A DNA stretch of 64,000 nucleotides from assembly GCA_017979445.1 (NCBI GenBank), contig JADQWC010000333.1:62001-126000 (forward strand), written 5' to 3'. The DNA is from Akebia trifoliata. Lineage: Eukaryota > Streptophyta > Magnoliopsida > Ranunculales > Lardizabalaceae. The notes below the pieces were generated by a model, which saw only the letters and a program-made list of their open reading frames with translations, ran no database searches and was not told where the DNA came from. Each line of letters opens with the position of its first letter. Position 1 is the first letter of the stretch. Positions 54,561-64,000 of this stretch are shown in pieces. The translations under genes and the position numbers were made by a program.

Positions 54561-55396
54561 TATAACGGAATCTGATGTTGAACAATATCTGTGCTTACCC
54601 CCGACATATCCTCGTAAGACCAAGCGAACATGTTTTTGAACTTTCTGAGTAAGTTTACTATCCCTTTGCGTTCGTCGGGAGATAAAGTGATCCCTATCCG
54701 AATTTCTTGAGGACTTTCTTTTATTTCGAGGTTGATAACCTCTACTTCCTCTATTAGAGGTTGAGCCCGATGTTCCTCTTCTTGTTCAAGTAATTTGATT
54801 ATTTCAGGGGGAGGTTCATCGTCAGAAGATTCTCCCTCCAAAGCAAGATTATTAGTTAAATTATTATTGCGCTCGAGGTAATCAAAAATTTCTTTCATTT
54901 CATTAAAAAGAGATGGGGTAACAGGACTCATTGCAGACTTAATAGACTCACTTGACTCATAAGGAAAAACAGACTCACTAGAAACAGACTCAGCAGAAAC
55001 AACTAACTTACTTGACTCAACAGAAATAAAGGATTCAACTGGCATGTCAGACTGAACAGGATTAATGGGACCAACAGACCTAGCCTTGGCATGCAACACA
55101 GGACTAACTACATGATAATTTGATAGACACCCAACAGCGGGTTTGATTACAGACTGAGGATTTGGGATCCCTTTCTCAACTGACAACACTAAGATATTAT
55201 GATCTTCAATGAATAGCTGATCGATGTTGAGGGAGTCCAGATCGAGCTGCCAGTCTTCAACTTTCTTCTCTTTAACTTCTGTGCTTGCTTCCTTTTCAGG
55301 CTATTCCATGCCAAAGAAGATTTCAAACCCCGGCAGACGAGTACTAGTGATGTGATCAATGAACGGCTCTGGGAACCCACAGTAACGAAAGTCTTC
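54561..55396 (-). pseudogene. pol: T4 protease-RT linker
   Basis: The open frame ending upstream at 55189 has a Ser/Val-rich stretch (SVESSKLVVSAESVSSESVF), an acidic stretch (EGESSDDEPPPEIIKLLEQE) and the RT entry (LSPDERKGIVNLLRKFKNMF, FAWSYEDMSG). Two or three stops lie between 55189 and 55396. Unlike T2, no intron-like signal was seen here. Confidence 0.75.
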
Positions 55397-56970
55397 TCAT
55401 TCTTTTACAAAATAACCATTGGGGGTCTTTCGATAAGACTTCATTTTAATGAGATCCGTGGTGCGCCTTTGCCTTTTAACAATGGCCTTATCCCGTTTTG
55501 TCTTCCAGTATTGGTCCCAATCTTCCTTAGTAGGCTTATATCCTAGTCCGAATGTGCCGATGACCTCTTTAATCACTGGTGTCTCTTTAATACCTTGCTG
55601 CTTGCGTCCTAAACCCATGCTAGGGAAAAATCTCATTTTCTTGAATATATTGGCCATGTAGCAATTAGAGGTATTTTCCATTGGAAAATATTCTTTCATG
55701 GCTTGATCCCATTGGACTGAGCATATCTTTTCAAACTCGAACCCACTGAGCTCTACTTCCTGTTGTTCTGGTTGAATTTCAAGCAACGGCTCATCCTTAG
55801 CTTCAGTACTATTCATAATCCCTATAATTTCAGCATCTCCATGAAGAGTAATCACTAGCCCATCCTTGATAAACTTGACCTTCTGGTGTAACGTAGAAGG
55901 GATGGCTTCAATTTGGTGTAACCATGGTCTCCCTAACAGTAAATTGAAAGAAGACTGGATGTCAATAACCTGAAATTCCACAGGAAATTCAGTTATGCCT
56001 GTGGACAATCGAAGGTGCAAGATTCCCAGTACATCCCTCTTGGTGTTATCATAGGCCCTAACACCTTAATTAGTGGGCTTGAGATCTTCAACCTTAAACC
56101 CAAGACAAGTAGCCGTTTTCAGCGGGCAAACGTTCAGTGCACTCCCGTTGTGGATCAAGACCAGAGGTACCCTCATCCCATTACAGTCAACTATAATGTG
56201 CAACGGCTTAGTGTGGCTTGCCCCTTCTTTTGGACGATCTGAGTCTGAGAAGGATAGGATATTCTCCACATAAGTTATCCCTACTATACTGGCCAGCTGA
56301 TCTGGAGAAGTATCAAGGGAAACTTGGGCTGTGTTTAATACTTTGAGAACAGCCTCCCTATGAGCAGTGGAAGCCATGAGTAAATCCCATACTGAGATAT
56401 TGGCACCTAATTTTTTCAACTACTTGATCACGGATTTATCTTCTTCGATGCTCTCCTTGGTGGATCTTCTCTTTCTTTTCTTGCTAGGGCTGCAGAATTA
56501 TCAACATAGAGTTCTTGTGGCTTAAAAATTCTTTCCGCTTGAGTCATATGTTTAACTTCATCATAGGAGAGAGGGAATGGCTCATCTACTTCAGTCAACA
56601 AGTATGGATCTTCGTCTGTCAAAGGTACAGGGCTTTTCATATTCATTTGGGCCAACAGGTAACTAGTGAATGCAGGATTATCATAACGAGGCGGGGATAA
56701 ACAATATGTGTCATCCGAGGTTAGATCAAATGGTTCATAGTTCGTAGTGAAAACCTCATCACTGAAAGCTATCCCGGCAAGGGGGTAACTAGGCGGTTTG
56801 ACTTGGATTGGATGGATAAGAGAGGCGGGATCAAATGGTAATGAGGCGTGAGAAACCATATTTAGGGTTGGTGGAGGTTGATAGGTAGGTAGTGGATTAA
56901 TGGTGACATTTGGTGGGCTAGGGATTGTGATCTTTTTGTTATCAATGAGGTTTTGAATGGCATGGCGCAA
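55397..56970 (-). pseudogene. pol: T4 protease region, active-site Asp lost
   Basis: Piece 56066-56419 reads VLIHNGSALNVCPL: the catalytic Asp of T1 (VLIDNGSALN) is His. A TAA at about 56066 follows LKPTN where T1 has Gln. Piece 55397-56020 has SSFNLLLGRPWLH and the G-patch-like FFPSMGLGRKQQG. The upstream piece 56428-56970 is the gag-protease linker. A processed protease could not be active. Confidence 0.88.
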
Positions 56971-57783
56971 AGTGATTCATCGATCCATGTGATGACTAGG
57001 ATTTTGATGAAATTCACAGAATAAGTTGGGGTTGTGTCCAGCTGGCAAGGGATTTGGTAAAGGTCGAGGTTGAATCGGGGTAAGCAACCATTTTTTCAAC
57101 ATTTTTTGCAAAGCTACGGTAAGGGTCATCCCTAAATTGGTAAATTGACGCGGAGTTCGATGTTGACTTGGGTGAACCTAGTTATTAGTCCGGGCTGGGG
57201 ATTGAGCTGGGGTAACGGAGGTATTGGTAATGTAAGTATGGTTGATATTGGGTTTGGGAACATATGGTTTCTTAGGCTTGTTATCTGAGGGGTTGGAAAG
57301 AATCCCAGAGGCAAATACATCATCGAGTTGGCTTCCGACTTGTTGTAAGGATTCAAAAGTAGGGAGGTATTGGGCCACTAGGTGCTGAACATATCTTTGA
57401 GAGAGGTTCTTTAGGATAATTGCTACTTGTTCCTTCTCCGAAGGTCTATCCCACATTTGAGTGGCTTTGGCCTTTCATCGTCCAATGAAATCAGTGAACG
57501 TCTCCCCATTTTTTTATTTAATTGCTTCCAAATTCCTTCTTGAGGTCCCAATCTCAGTACTGTATTTATACTGATGCCAGAAGGCCTTTGACATGTTCTC
57601 CCATGTACCCACAGTAACTGGATCTTGAGACATTAGCCAACGTAGTGCTGATCCTGATAAAGTTCTTTGGAACAATAATGTCATATGTTCGTCGCTGAGT
57701 CCCATAGTGCGCATGTTGGTAACGTACACCTTAAGATGTGTTTTCGCACACCCTGTCCCACTGAATTTATCCATTTCAGGCAT
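56900..57783 (-). pseudogene. gag: T4 gag, C-terminal part
   Basis: Capsid piece 57514-57783 (PEMDKFSGTGCAKTHLKVYV, LFQRTLSGSALRWLMSQDPV), then 57178-57456 (RPSEKEQVAIILKNLSQRY) and a knuckle CEFHQNPSHHMDR followed by a stop. The apparent start MATPKPQGSKADPRTPRIEG belongs to the solo LTR. Several stops are present. Confidence 0.86.
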
Positions 57784-57788
57784 CACAA
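57784..57788. repeat. Target site duplication, left copy (CACAA)
   Basis: CACAA directly before the solo LTR and repeated at 59530-59534 directly after it. The uninterrupted T1 gag has a single CACAA at the same place (about 8770). It proves insertion into T4 gag. Confidence 0.93.
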
Positions 57789-59529
57789 TAAAAGTGCCCT
57801 CGATCCGCGGGGTGCGCGGATCCGCTTTTGACCCTTGAGGTTTGGGAGTCGCCACCTAGTTATTATGGTCTAGGAACCGATCAATGACTCTAAATGGATA
57901 AAAACTAATCTAAAACCAAAAAAACTGAATTCGGGGATCATGTTACAGGATTGGAAGGTGTTAGGCACCAACCCCGCCCGGTCAAAGCCGATCTCTACTA
58001 AATTCCCGAAGATATCACATTGCTAAAAACCTAGATTAAAATAAAAATAAAAATTTCATACCTTTCCGATAGCAAGGATTTTGCTCCCTCAGATCTGACA
58101 AAAAGAGCTCCTTGTACTGTACTCCCTTACTTCGTTATATCTCCGGATTTGACTTCAAATCTCCTTAATCAAGGTATCTCTTTATTTCTGAATCTGAACT
58201 CTTCAAGTTTGTTACAGATTTAATGGTATTTTTAGAGGGATTTTAGATGTTTTCTAGACTAAAATTGAAGGGGGGATGTTAGGTAAGGAGTTGGGGCTCC
58301 AAAACTAGGGTTTATGGGGGGCTAAGGGAGCTTCTAGACCTACTTCTCCTAGGGTTTATGATTTTATACGAAAATAGGGTGTGAGCACCTCTATTTATAG
58401 ATTTTTTTAGGGGTTGATTTGGATAGAGTCAGTGTTTAATTAGAGATCTTTTAATTAGAGTTGTGTTTTAGTTAAAATTGTTTTAGGTAGAATTGTGTTT
58501 TAATTAGAATTGTTTTAGGTAGAATTGTTTTTAAGTTAGAACTCTATTAGATAGAGTTATTATTTAATTGGATCTCTATTATGACTTTTGGTCTTATTTA
58601 ATTGACTTTTAATGTTTTGACTTTAGTCTTAATTGATTGACTTTTAATATCTTGACTTCAGTCTTGCTTAATTGACTTTAATTTTGACTTCAGTCTCACT
58701 TAATTGACTTTAATACCTTGACTTCAGTCTTGCTTGATTTACTTTTAATTTTTGGAGAACCCCCTTCCATTATTTCTTTAATTCTTTGGACCCCCAAATG
58801 GAGGGGTCCGTAAAGAAATATCTCATGAACCCTCAACAATTTTGCTTGAGAGCCCGATTGATCGATTTCTTTGGTTCAAAATTTTAAATTAATTTCATTA
58901 ATGTTTAATTTTAATTATTTAATATTTTATTTATTAATTTCAAATTTTTTAATTATGAAAATTGTGAAATTACCGTTTTGCCCCCGGATAGGACTTTTCA
59001 TGTTTCAAGTCGGTTTTTAATGTTTTAGGATGTTTTAGAATCGATTTTTCGTAAGGAATTCAATGAGAATGTTGGTTTGTGTCATTTATGAAAATTTTTA
59101 TGTGAAATGATTGTGAACTTTATGAGGGGCATTTTCGTAATTTTGTCAAATTCTGTTAAAATTGGTGAAATAATTTATTTGATTCTGATTTATCATTTTA
59201 TATGTTCGAATGGGTTTTCCTAAGCGTAGCGTAGGCTCTAACGTTGTTTTGAGGTTAGGGGTATTTTGGTAATTTGGTCAATTTTTAGTGATTTTTATCG
59301 TGAAGCTTCTTTTTGGTTTGCAAGATGATGATTTCTATGTTTCTAGGGTCGTATTTTCCTAGCGTAGCGTGGTTTCTAAGGTTTTGTCAATTCGAGATAC
59401 CTCATCCGGATTTCTGAAACACATCTGGTAACAAAATAAAGCAATGGAATACACATCCATCATTGGGAATCATTGCGATCAGGTTGACGAGTTGATTAAT
59501 CAGGCGGACGCAAAAATGGGGTGTCTACA
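57789..59529 (-). repeat. Solo LTR inserted in T4 gag
   Basis: 1741-bp LTR of the T1/T3/T4 family (minus strand TGTAGACACCCC...GGCACTTTTA), no internal region, flanked by the 5-bp duplication CACAA. U5 hairpin perfect near 57802-57822; conserved stem-loop weakened by two mismatches (57946-57976); TATA box at 58392-58399 (minus). It most likely arose by recombination between the two LTRs of a full element. Confidence 0.95.
58392..58399 (-). promoter_or_regulatory. TATA box of the solo LTR
   Basis: TATAAATA on the minus strand (plus CTATTTATAG). It could still drive transcription toward T4 gag and protease. Confidence 0.7.
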
Positions 59530-59985
59530 CACAAACTTCTCTGACAAATAGATTTTAGGGATGCGATTCAGTACTTCAATGCCTGTTGCAATTTCATCAA
59601 TACCCTTTATACTTTTCATAGCTGACTCCAATTGAGACATTTTGTTAGAAAACGTCGGATTTTCGTCAACATACTCTTCGTCTCCGTCGAGTTCGAAGAT
59701 TTCACGTAGACATTTCTCTTCTACCTTTTTTCCTTTTTGGTCATCTAGAGGATTTCCCGTCGATTTCGAGGTCTGTTCTAACATTTCAACTTTGCCTTTT
59801 ATATTGTTGATATCATTAGCAAAGGCTGCCAAGATCTTATGGATCTCTATGAGCTTAGATTCTGAAGCCATCTCTACTTGTTGACTTGGTACTGTGGTTT
59901 TTTCTAACCGACTGGACTTACGACTCCAACTAGGAAGTGGACGCTTGAGTTTGGGCACAATGATAATCCTATATGACCCCATCAA
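59530..59985 (-). pseudogene. gag: T4 gag, N-terminal part
   Basis: Open frame MGSYRIIIVPKLKRPLPSWS ... IHKILAAFANDINNIKGKVE ... GIDEIATGIEVLNRI ... IYLSEKF, cut by the solo LTR. Joined in order with 57783 downward it corresponds to T1 gag (9222-8438). The frame is intact over this part. Confidence 0.88.
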
Positions 59986-60200
59986 AGGTAGATTTAGTCA
60001 ATTTCAGTATTACCCCCTTGATAACATTTTAAGGAATCATTTTATTGAGGTTTGTGCACCAACCCATTAATTAATTCATTCACACAATGAGTATTCGAAA
60101 AGGAAATAAATATTTATTTAAAAGAAAGATAGTTTTATTGACAATGATTGACAAAGAAATATTCTTATTAAAACATCTTTCAACAAATTTGATTTGAACT
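59986..60200 (-). other. Spacer between extra ORF and gag in T4
   Basis: AT-rich sequence matching T1 at 9223-9430. No recognised feature. Confidence 0.55.
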
Positions 60201-61376
60201 ATTTTTACATGGACGCTTGACTTTGTCTTGATGGTCATCAGGATTGCTGTCAGGCTTGACCCTCTTGGCTCTAACAACCGGCTCTTTGAATTCTGCTGGT
60301 CCATCTGGATATCCTAAGGTGCGCTTGTTCCAAGCTTTCTCAATGAGGTGTACTCACTTTTTAGTCAAAGGCTCGGGGGAAAAGAAAGCTTTGTACTGAG
60401 GTAAGGATAACTCTGTAGGTACATCGTACTGTTCTAGGATCAGATTAGGATGGTAAAAAGATGTTTCTTCTAAACCAATCAGACGAACATAGTAGGATCC
60501 TCTGGTTCCTAGAATAGGGGGATCAGTCATCCACCAAGGGCACCTAAAATTGATATGACAAGCGAGGTGAGTGTCTAACCATTTGCTCCAAGCTTTGACT
60601 GAGTTGTGACGCACTAATAGATTTCTCTTAGAAAAGTGTTCTGGTCCATATTCGAGGTTTGAGGGAACATCTACAATTTTGAGACAATCACAAAGCCACA
60701 TATAGAGTAAGTAGGGGCTTCCTTTGAAGCTTTCCCGCTCACCGTTTTTTATGGCATCTAAACCTGAGAAAGTTTCAGCTAGGATGAGAGGTACCGGGTT
60801 GGCTTTCCTTGAGAGTTGAGAGGCTATATCTATGAAGGACTCAGGGATAGTTTGGCCATCACTATTGGAGGTCAGTATGTATTGAGCTAGGATTCCTAAG
60901 CACAATCGATAATCTCTAGTGCCTCGTCAGGCTTCGGGTTTTACATTAATAGGGTGACTGCGGGAGCGATACGAGCCTAGTAAAGGTACTAAGTTCAATT
61001 TCCCATCATGGACTAAGGCCTTAGCTTCTTCTTTGGGAATGTTTAGTCCTGTGGCCAGGTCACCAGAATATCCGATCTTCAATGAGGGTCTGACTAGAGG
61101 TCCTGAAGTGGATATCCTCATGATGCCACAATAATCCTCGTGAGTGAGGCACAAGTGCATATACCCCATATGGAATATGTGAAGATAAGGGTTCCATCGC
61201 TTAGCCATAGCATGTAAGAGGTTCCAGTCTATCTCAAACTCGTGGAAGTAAAGAGCACTCCTCAACATGAATCTTCCAAAATTGATCTTCTCTACAGGGT
61301 GCATTCCTATGACGGTTGTTTTGACTAACCGATCGATTGGGTTATCGCCTGCGACTAACATCCTGGTTCGACACAA
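60200..61376 (-). pseudogene. T4 extra ORF upstream of gag (Ogre ORF1-like)
   Basis: Starts MCRTRMLVAGDNPIDRLVKT (61376) and runs about 390 codons with only two or three stops (near 60927 and 60356). Landmarks: GRFMLRSALYFHEFEIDWNL, HLCLTHEDYCGIM, LGSYRSRSHPINV, SQLSRKANPVPLILAETFSG, CPWWMTDPPILGTRGSYYV, ending with a basic tail (RAKRVKPDSNPDDHQDKVK). An extra protein before gag is known in Ogre; the CxTHEDY motif suggests a DUF7745-like fold (inference). Function unknown. Confidence 0.78.
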
Positions 61377-64000
61377 AAGGGTATTTTAGTACTCTTCCAA
61401 GGTCCATGTAAAATATCAACTTTTTTTTATTTAGAAAATACTTTCCTTTCAGAAAATCTTGTTCTTATGGAAAATATTTTTTGGAAAATATTTTTTCTTG
61501 GAAAATATTTTTCTAGCGAACACTTCTTTTGAAAAACATTCTTTTCTGGAAAATATTTTCCTATTCTTCTTTGAAAATTTGATTTCCCTTTTGATTTAAA
61601 TGGCCCGGTCCATCATGATTGTTGGATCGAGATGGATTGGGTCATTGTTGTAAAAGAATGGATTCTTTATTGGGTCGGTACACCCATTTTAATTTTCAAA
61701 AATGACAATTTTGATTCTTGAGAACAATCATATACTCTGATCTCACCATTCACATCACTTACATACATTCATCAATTAACAGGTTCCATTCAATAAAAAA
61801 TCCGGGAACACCCATGGTAAGTTCGAGTCGTGACTTACTGGGAAGGTTTTTAGACTCTAAGCTTACTACGTGCAATGCATTTTTATCTGGCCACCCTTGC
61901 CCAAGCAACCTATATACCTTTCGATACGTGGTGACTTTGTTTGATATACCGTATAGGTGATAATCTACAACCTCAATTCACTTCTCTGAAGTCAAAAACA
62001 GTCAATTCGATCTCCAGTTGAGAGGGGGCGTACGATGCTGAGCAAGGGCCCACTTAAATACCTCTCGTCTAGAATAGAAGTAGTCTATCCCCCTCGTACA
62101 GTAGGGTACAGCGGGGCAAGATCTTGCTTAGGCACTGGTTTTGACCAAGAAGTGCAATTGATATACTTAGATTATCTTTTAGATACCTATGGGTACGAGT
62201 CAAGAGTTGTAGCTTTCATAAATGGTTTGGCATCCCACGAGGGGACCGACCACGTACTAGTATTACGTTGGCAATCGGGACGTGCGACTGTGTGGCTCAC
62301 AATAGGTCAAAGGCTCAGGTTGCTCCAGCCTGGGTGCAATCAATATACCTCTCAGAATCACCTAATCAGACGGTATTGATGCCCCAGTTTGATATACCCT
62401 AAGGTACGTGACTGGAGTTGTGGTTTTCATGAATGACGTCGCATCTCCGAGGAGACCGGGCCACGCACTAGTGCCACATTGGCTATATGGGACGTGTAAG
62501 TGAGTAAAACAGTAAACATGCATGTGGTGTGTGCAAAATAGGGTGAAGTGTGCCCGGGGCCTTTTCCAAACAAATGGGCCCGTAGGCCAGATCATATCAT
62601 TATACATTGGATTACATGAAAATTAAACACCAATCCGATCACATCAACATTATGATCAACATCAAATATGTATCTCAAACAAGATTATGGCATGTTAGAT
62701 AGGCAATTAACAGAAACTAATAATATGGTCCGAATCATTGAAATAAGCCCATAATTTTTAATCCAAACCAAAAATATACCTTTCTTATATGGTTCAATCA
62801 AAGTCATTTTGGGTTGACCACAAACATGTTGATATTCAAAGGATATTAGATTAAGAATAGAATGGCAATCATTGGGATAAGAGATTATGATAATCTCTAA
62901 ACAAATTGAATGAAAGAAGAAGAGAAAAGAGAAAAAAAAAATTTAGAAAACAAATCAACCTTTAGCAAGCAATAAAAGATTGGATTTTTTTTATTTTTAC
63001 AATTTTTTCTCAAAAACTTAAAAAGAACACCTTTTTTTTTTTACAAAACCACCCACTTATAATCGTTTTCTTTCTGCATCTTTTTGACTTTGTCGCCAAA
63101 GGATGGACCACACACCTATAACTATCACTCAAGGTAGCAACCTTGATGGATGATAATTTGGTTCTATTTTTGGGGAGTTTGAGGAATCGAAGACGAGAGG
63201 AAGTAAAGATGAGGGATGTCTGGCAGTTATAATTTGTTCCAAGAATGTAGCTTCAAAGATGAATTTGGCGCCATTAATAGAAAATCAGCAAAGAAGAAAT
63301 CGAAACTGTGAGAGAGAGAATTTTTTTATTATTATTCTTCACCACACATGGCGGCCAACACGTTCATGATCCAAGCCTCAAACATTCCCTTTATCACATT
63401 TGATCAATTTTGAAACTTTTGGGATGGAAATCCCTTTAGAAAGGACAATATCTCACTTTGATTTTCATCGGCTCAATCGAACATGGATTAGATGAATCCA
63501 CGGATTAGTTGCAGTCCCTGCAACTTCAATGGTGGAGCTTTTAAGCGCCATTTTTTTCAGCAAAATTCAACTAAACCTCTCTTTTTCTTACTGGTAGCCA
63601 CTTTGATACCAGATCCTTGACGTTTTCATCTTTCCTCAAGTGCAAACAATAATTATCAAGGGAACCCAGTAAAAAATAAATACACCCAGTAAACCGAAAT
63701 AAGCACAAACGTTCCCAAAAATTCGTTTTCTCAAGCTAGAAATCAAGAAAAAACTGAATAGATTGAGATTAATCCTTCAACTTCCAAGTGAATCAAACAC
63801 ATATCGATTAAAAGAGTGAAGTGCGATCAGATTTTCTTGCTGGTTCATTTGGGCTTCAATGAAGCCTTTCCATGGAGCTTTTGGTGTTTGAACAGGGTTC
63901 GTTAAAGATATTTGGCGTCATAGTTGCAGATGGGAAGACTTATGATTTGATTGGAAGAGATAGGAATAAGAGAGAGATTCATTGGTGTTTTCATTCATCA
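61377..64000 (-). other. 5' leader of T4 (to window edge)
   Basis: Matches T1 and T3 leaders up to about 62600 (GAAAATATTTTT words 61430-61560; TCTAGAATAGA hairpin near 62067 with one arm changed; two-fold GATATACC repeat). From 62600 to 64000 it is AT-rich with T tracts and little shared sequence. No primer site or LTR was found before 64000, so the 5' LTR lies outside. No gene was recognised. Confidence 0.8.

Larger units (their letters stand above)
47443..64000 (-). mobile_element. Element T4, Ogre/Tat-type LTR retrotransposon (5' end beyond window)
   Basis: Minus-strand order: leader (64000-61380), extra ORF (61376-60200), gag (59985-56900, split by a solo LTR), protease, RT, RNase H, second RNase H, integrase (ends 51471), 3' UTR, polypurine tract, 3' LTR. 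Same family as T1 with better kept frames. The 5' LTR must lie to the right of the window. Confidence 0.92.

Overview
This 64-kb window is heterochromatin-type plant DNA made of nested LTR retrotransposons. I found no host gene, tRNA, rRNA or CRISPR array. Plant origin is indicated by Ty3/Gypsy elements of the Tat/Ogre type (primer site complementary to plant tRNA-Arg, extra ORF before gag, second RNase H, tandem repeats in the 3' UTR), by an Athila-type fragment, and by plant-like TATA boxes and AAACCCTAA motifs in the LTRs. I cannot name the species.

Layout. The outermost layer is an Athila-like fragment (43724-47442, minus). Two minus-strand Ogre-like elements are inserted in it. T1 occupies 2104-43723 and keeps its 5' LTR at 42057-43723. 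T4 runs from 47443 past the right edge and keeps its 3' LTR at 47443-49115. A further element, T0, is inserted in the 3' UTR of T1; only its 5' LTR (533-2103), primer binding site and leader are in view. A plus-strand Ogre-like element, T2, is inserted in the 5' leader of T1 (internal part 14440-37535, 3' LTR 37536-39684). The gag of T2 is in turn split by T3 (15517-29948, minus). T4 gag is split by a solo LTR (57789-59529) with a clean 5-bp target duplication CACAA. The deepest stack is therefore Athila > T1 > T2 > T3.

Element condition. T1, T2 and T4 carry recognisable gag, protease, RT, RNase H, archaeal-type RNase H and integrase, all broken by nonsense codons and frameshifts; many of the stops fit C-to-T decay (CAG to TAG, TGG to TGA). 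T3 has lost nearly all of gag-pol, yet its two LTRs are almost identical, so it looks like a recently moved non-autonomous derivative. T3 is also arranged LTR-internal-LTR-partial internal, which implies recombination between LTRs.

Most interesting signals. (1) An LTR stem-loop is shared by T2 and the T3-type LTRs: the 13-nt loop (T-A/G-CCTAACACCTT) is nearly invariant while the 9-11 bp stems have unrelated sequences that still pair. (2) The 3' UTRs hold families of tandem repeats (51, 50, 34 and 33 bp) whose monomers contain hairpins; in the 51- and 34-bp families the arms change together. (3) A 10-nt copy of the tRNA-Arg primer-site core lies inside the LTRs, 45-56 nt from the LTR end. (4) T2 carries a textbook plant intron candidate of 91 nt between protease and RT. 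(5) Dense telo-box and W-box-core clusters lie just upstream of the LTR TATA box.
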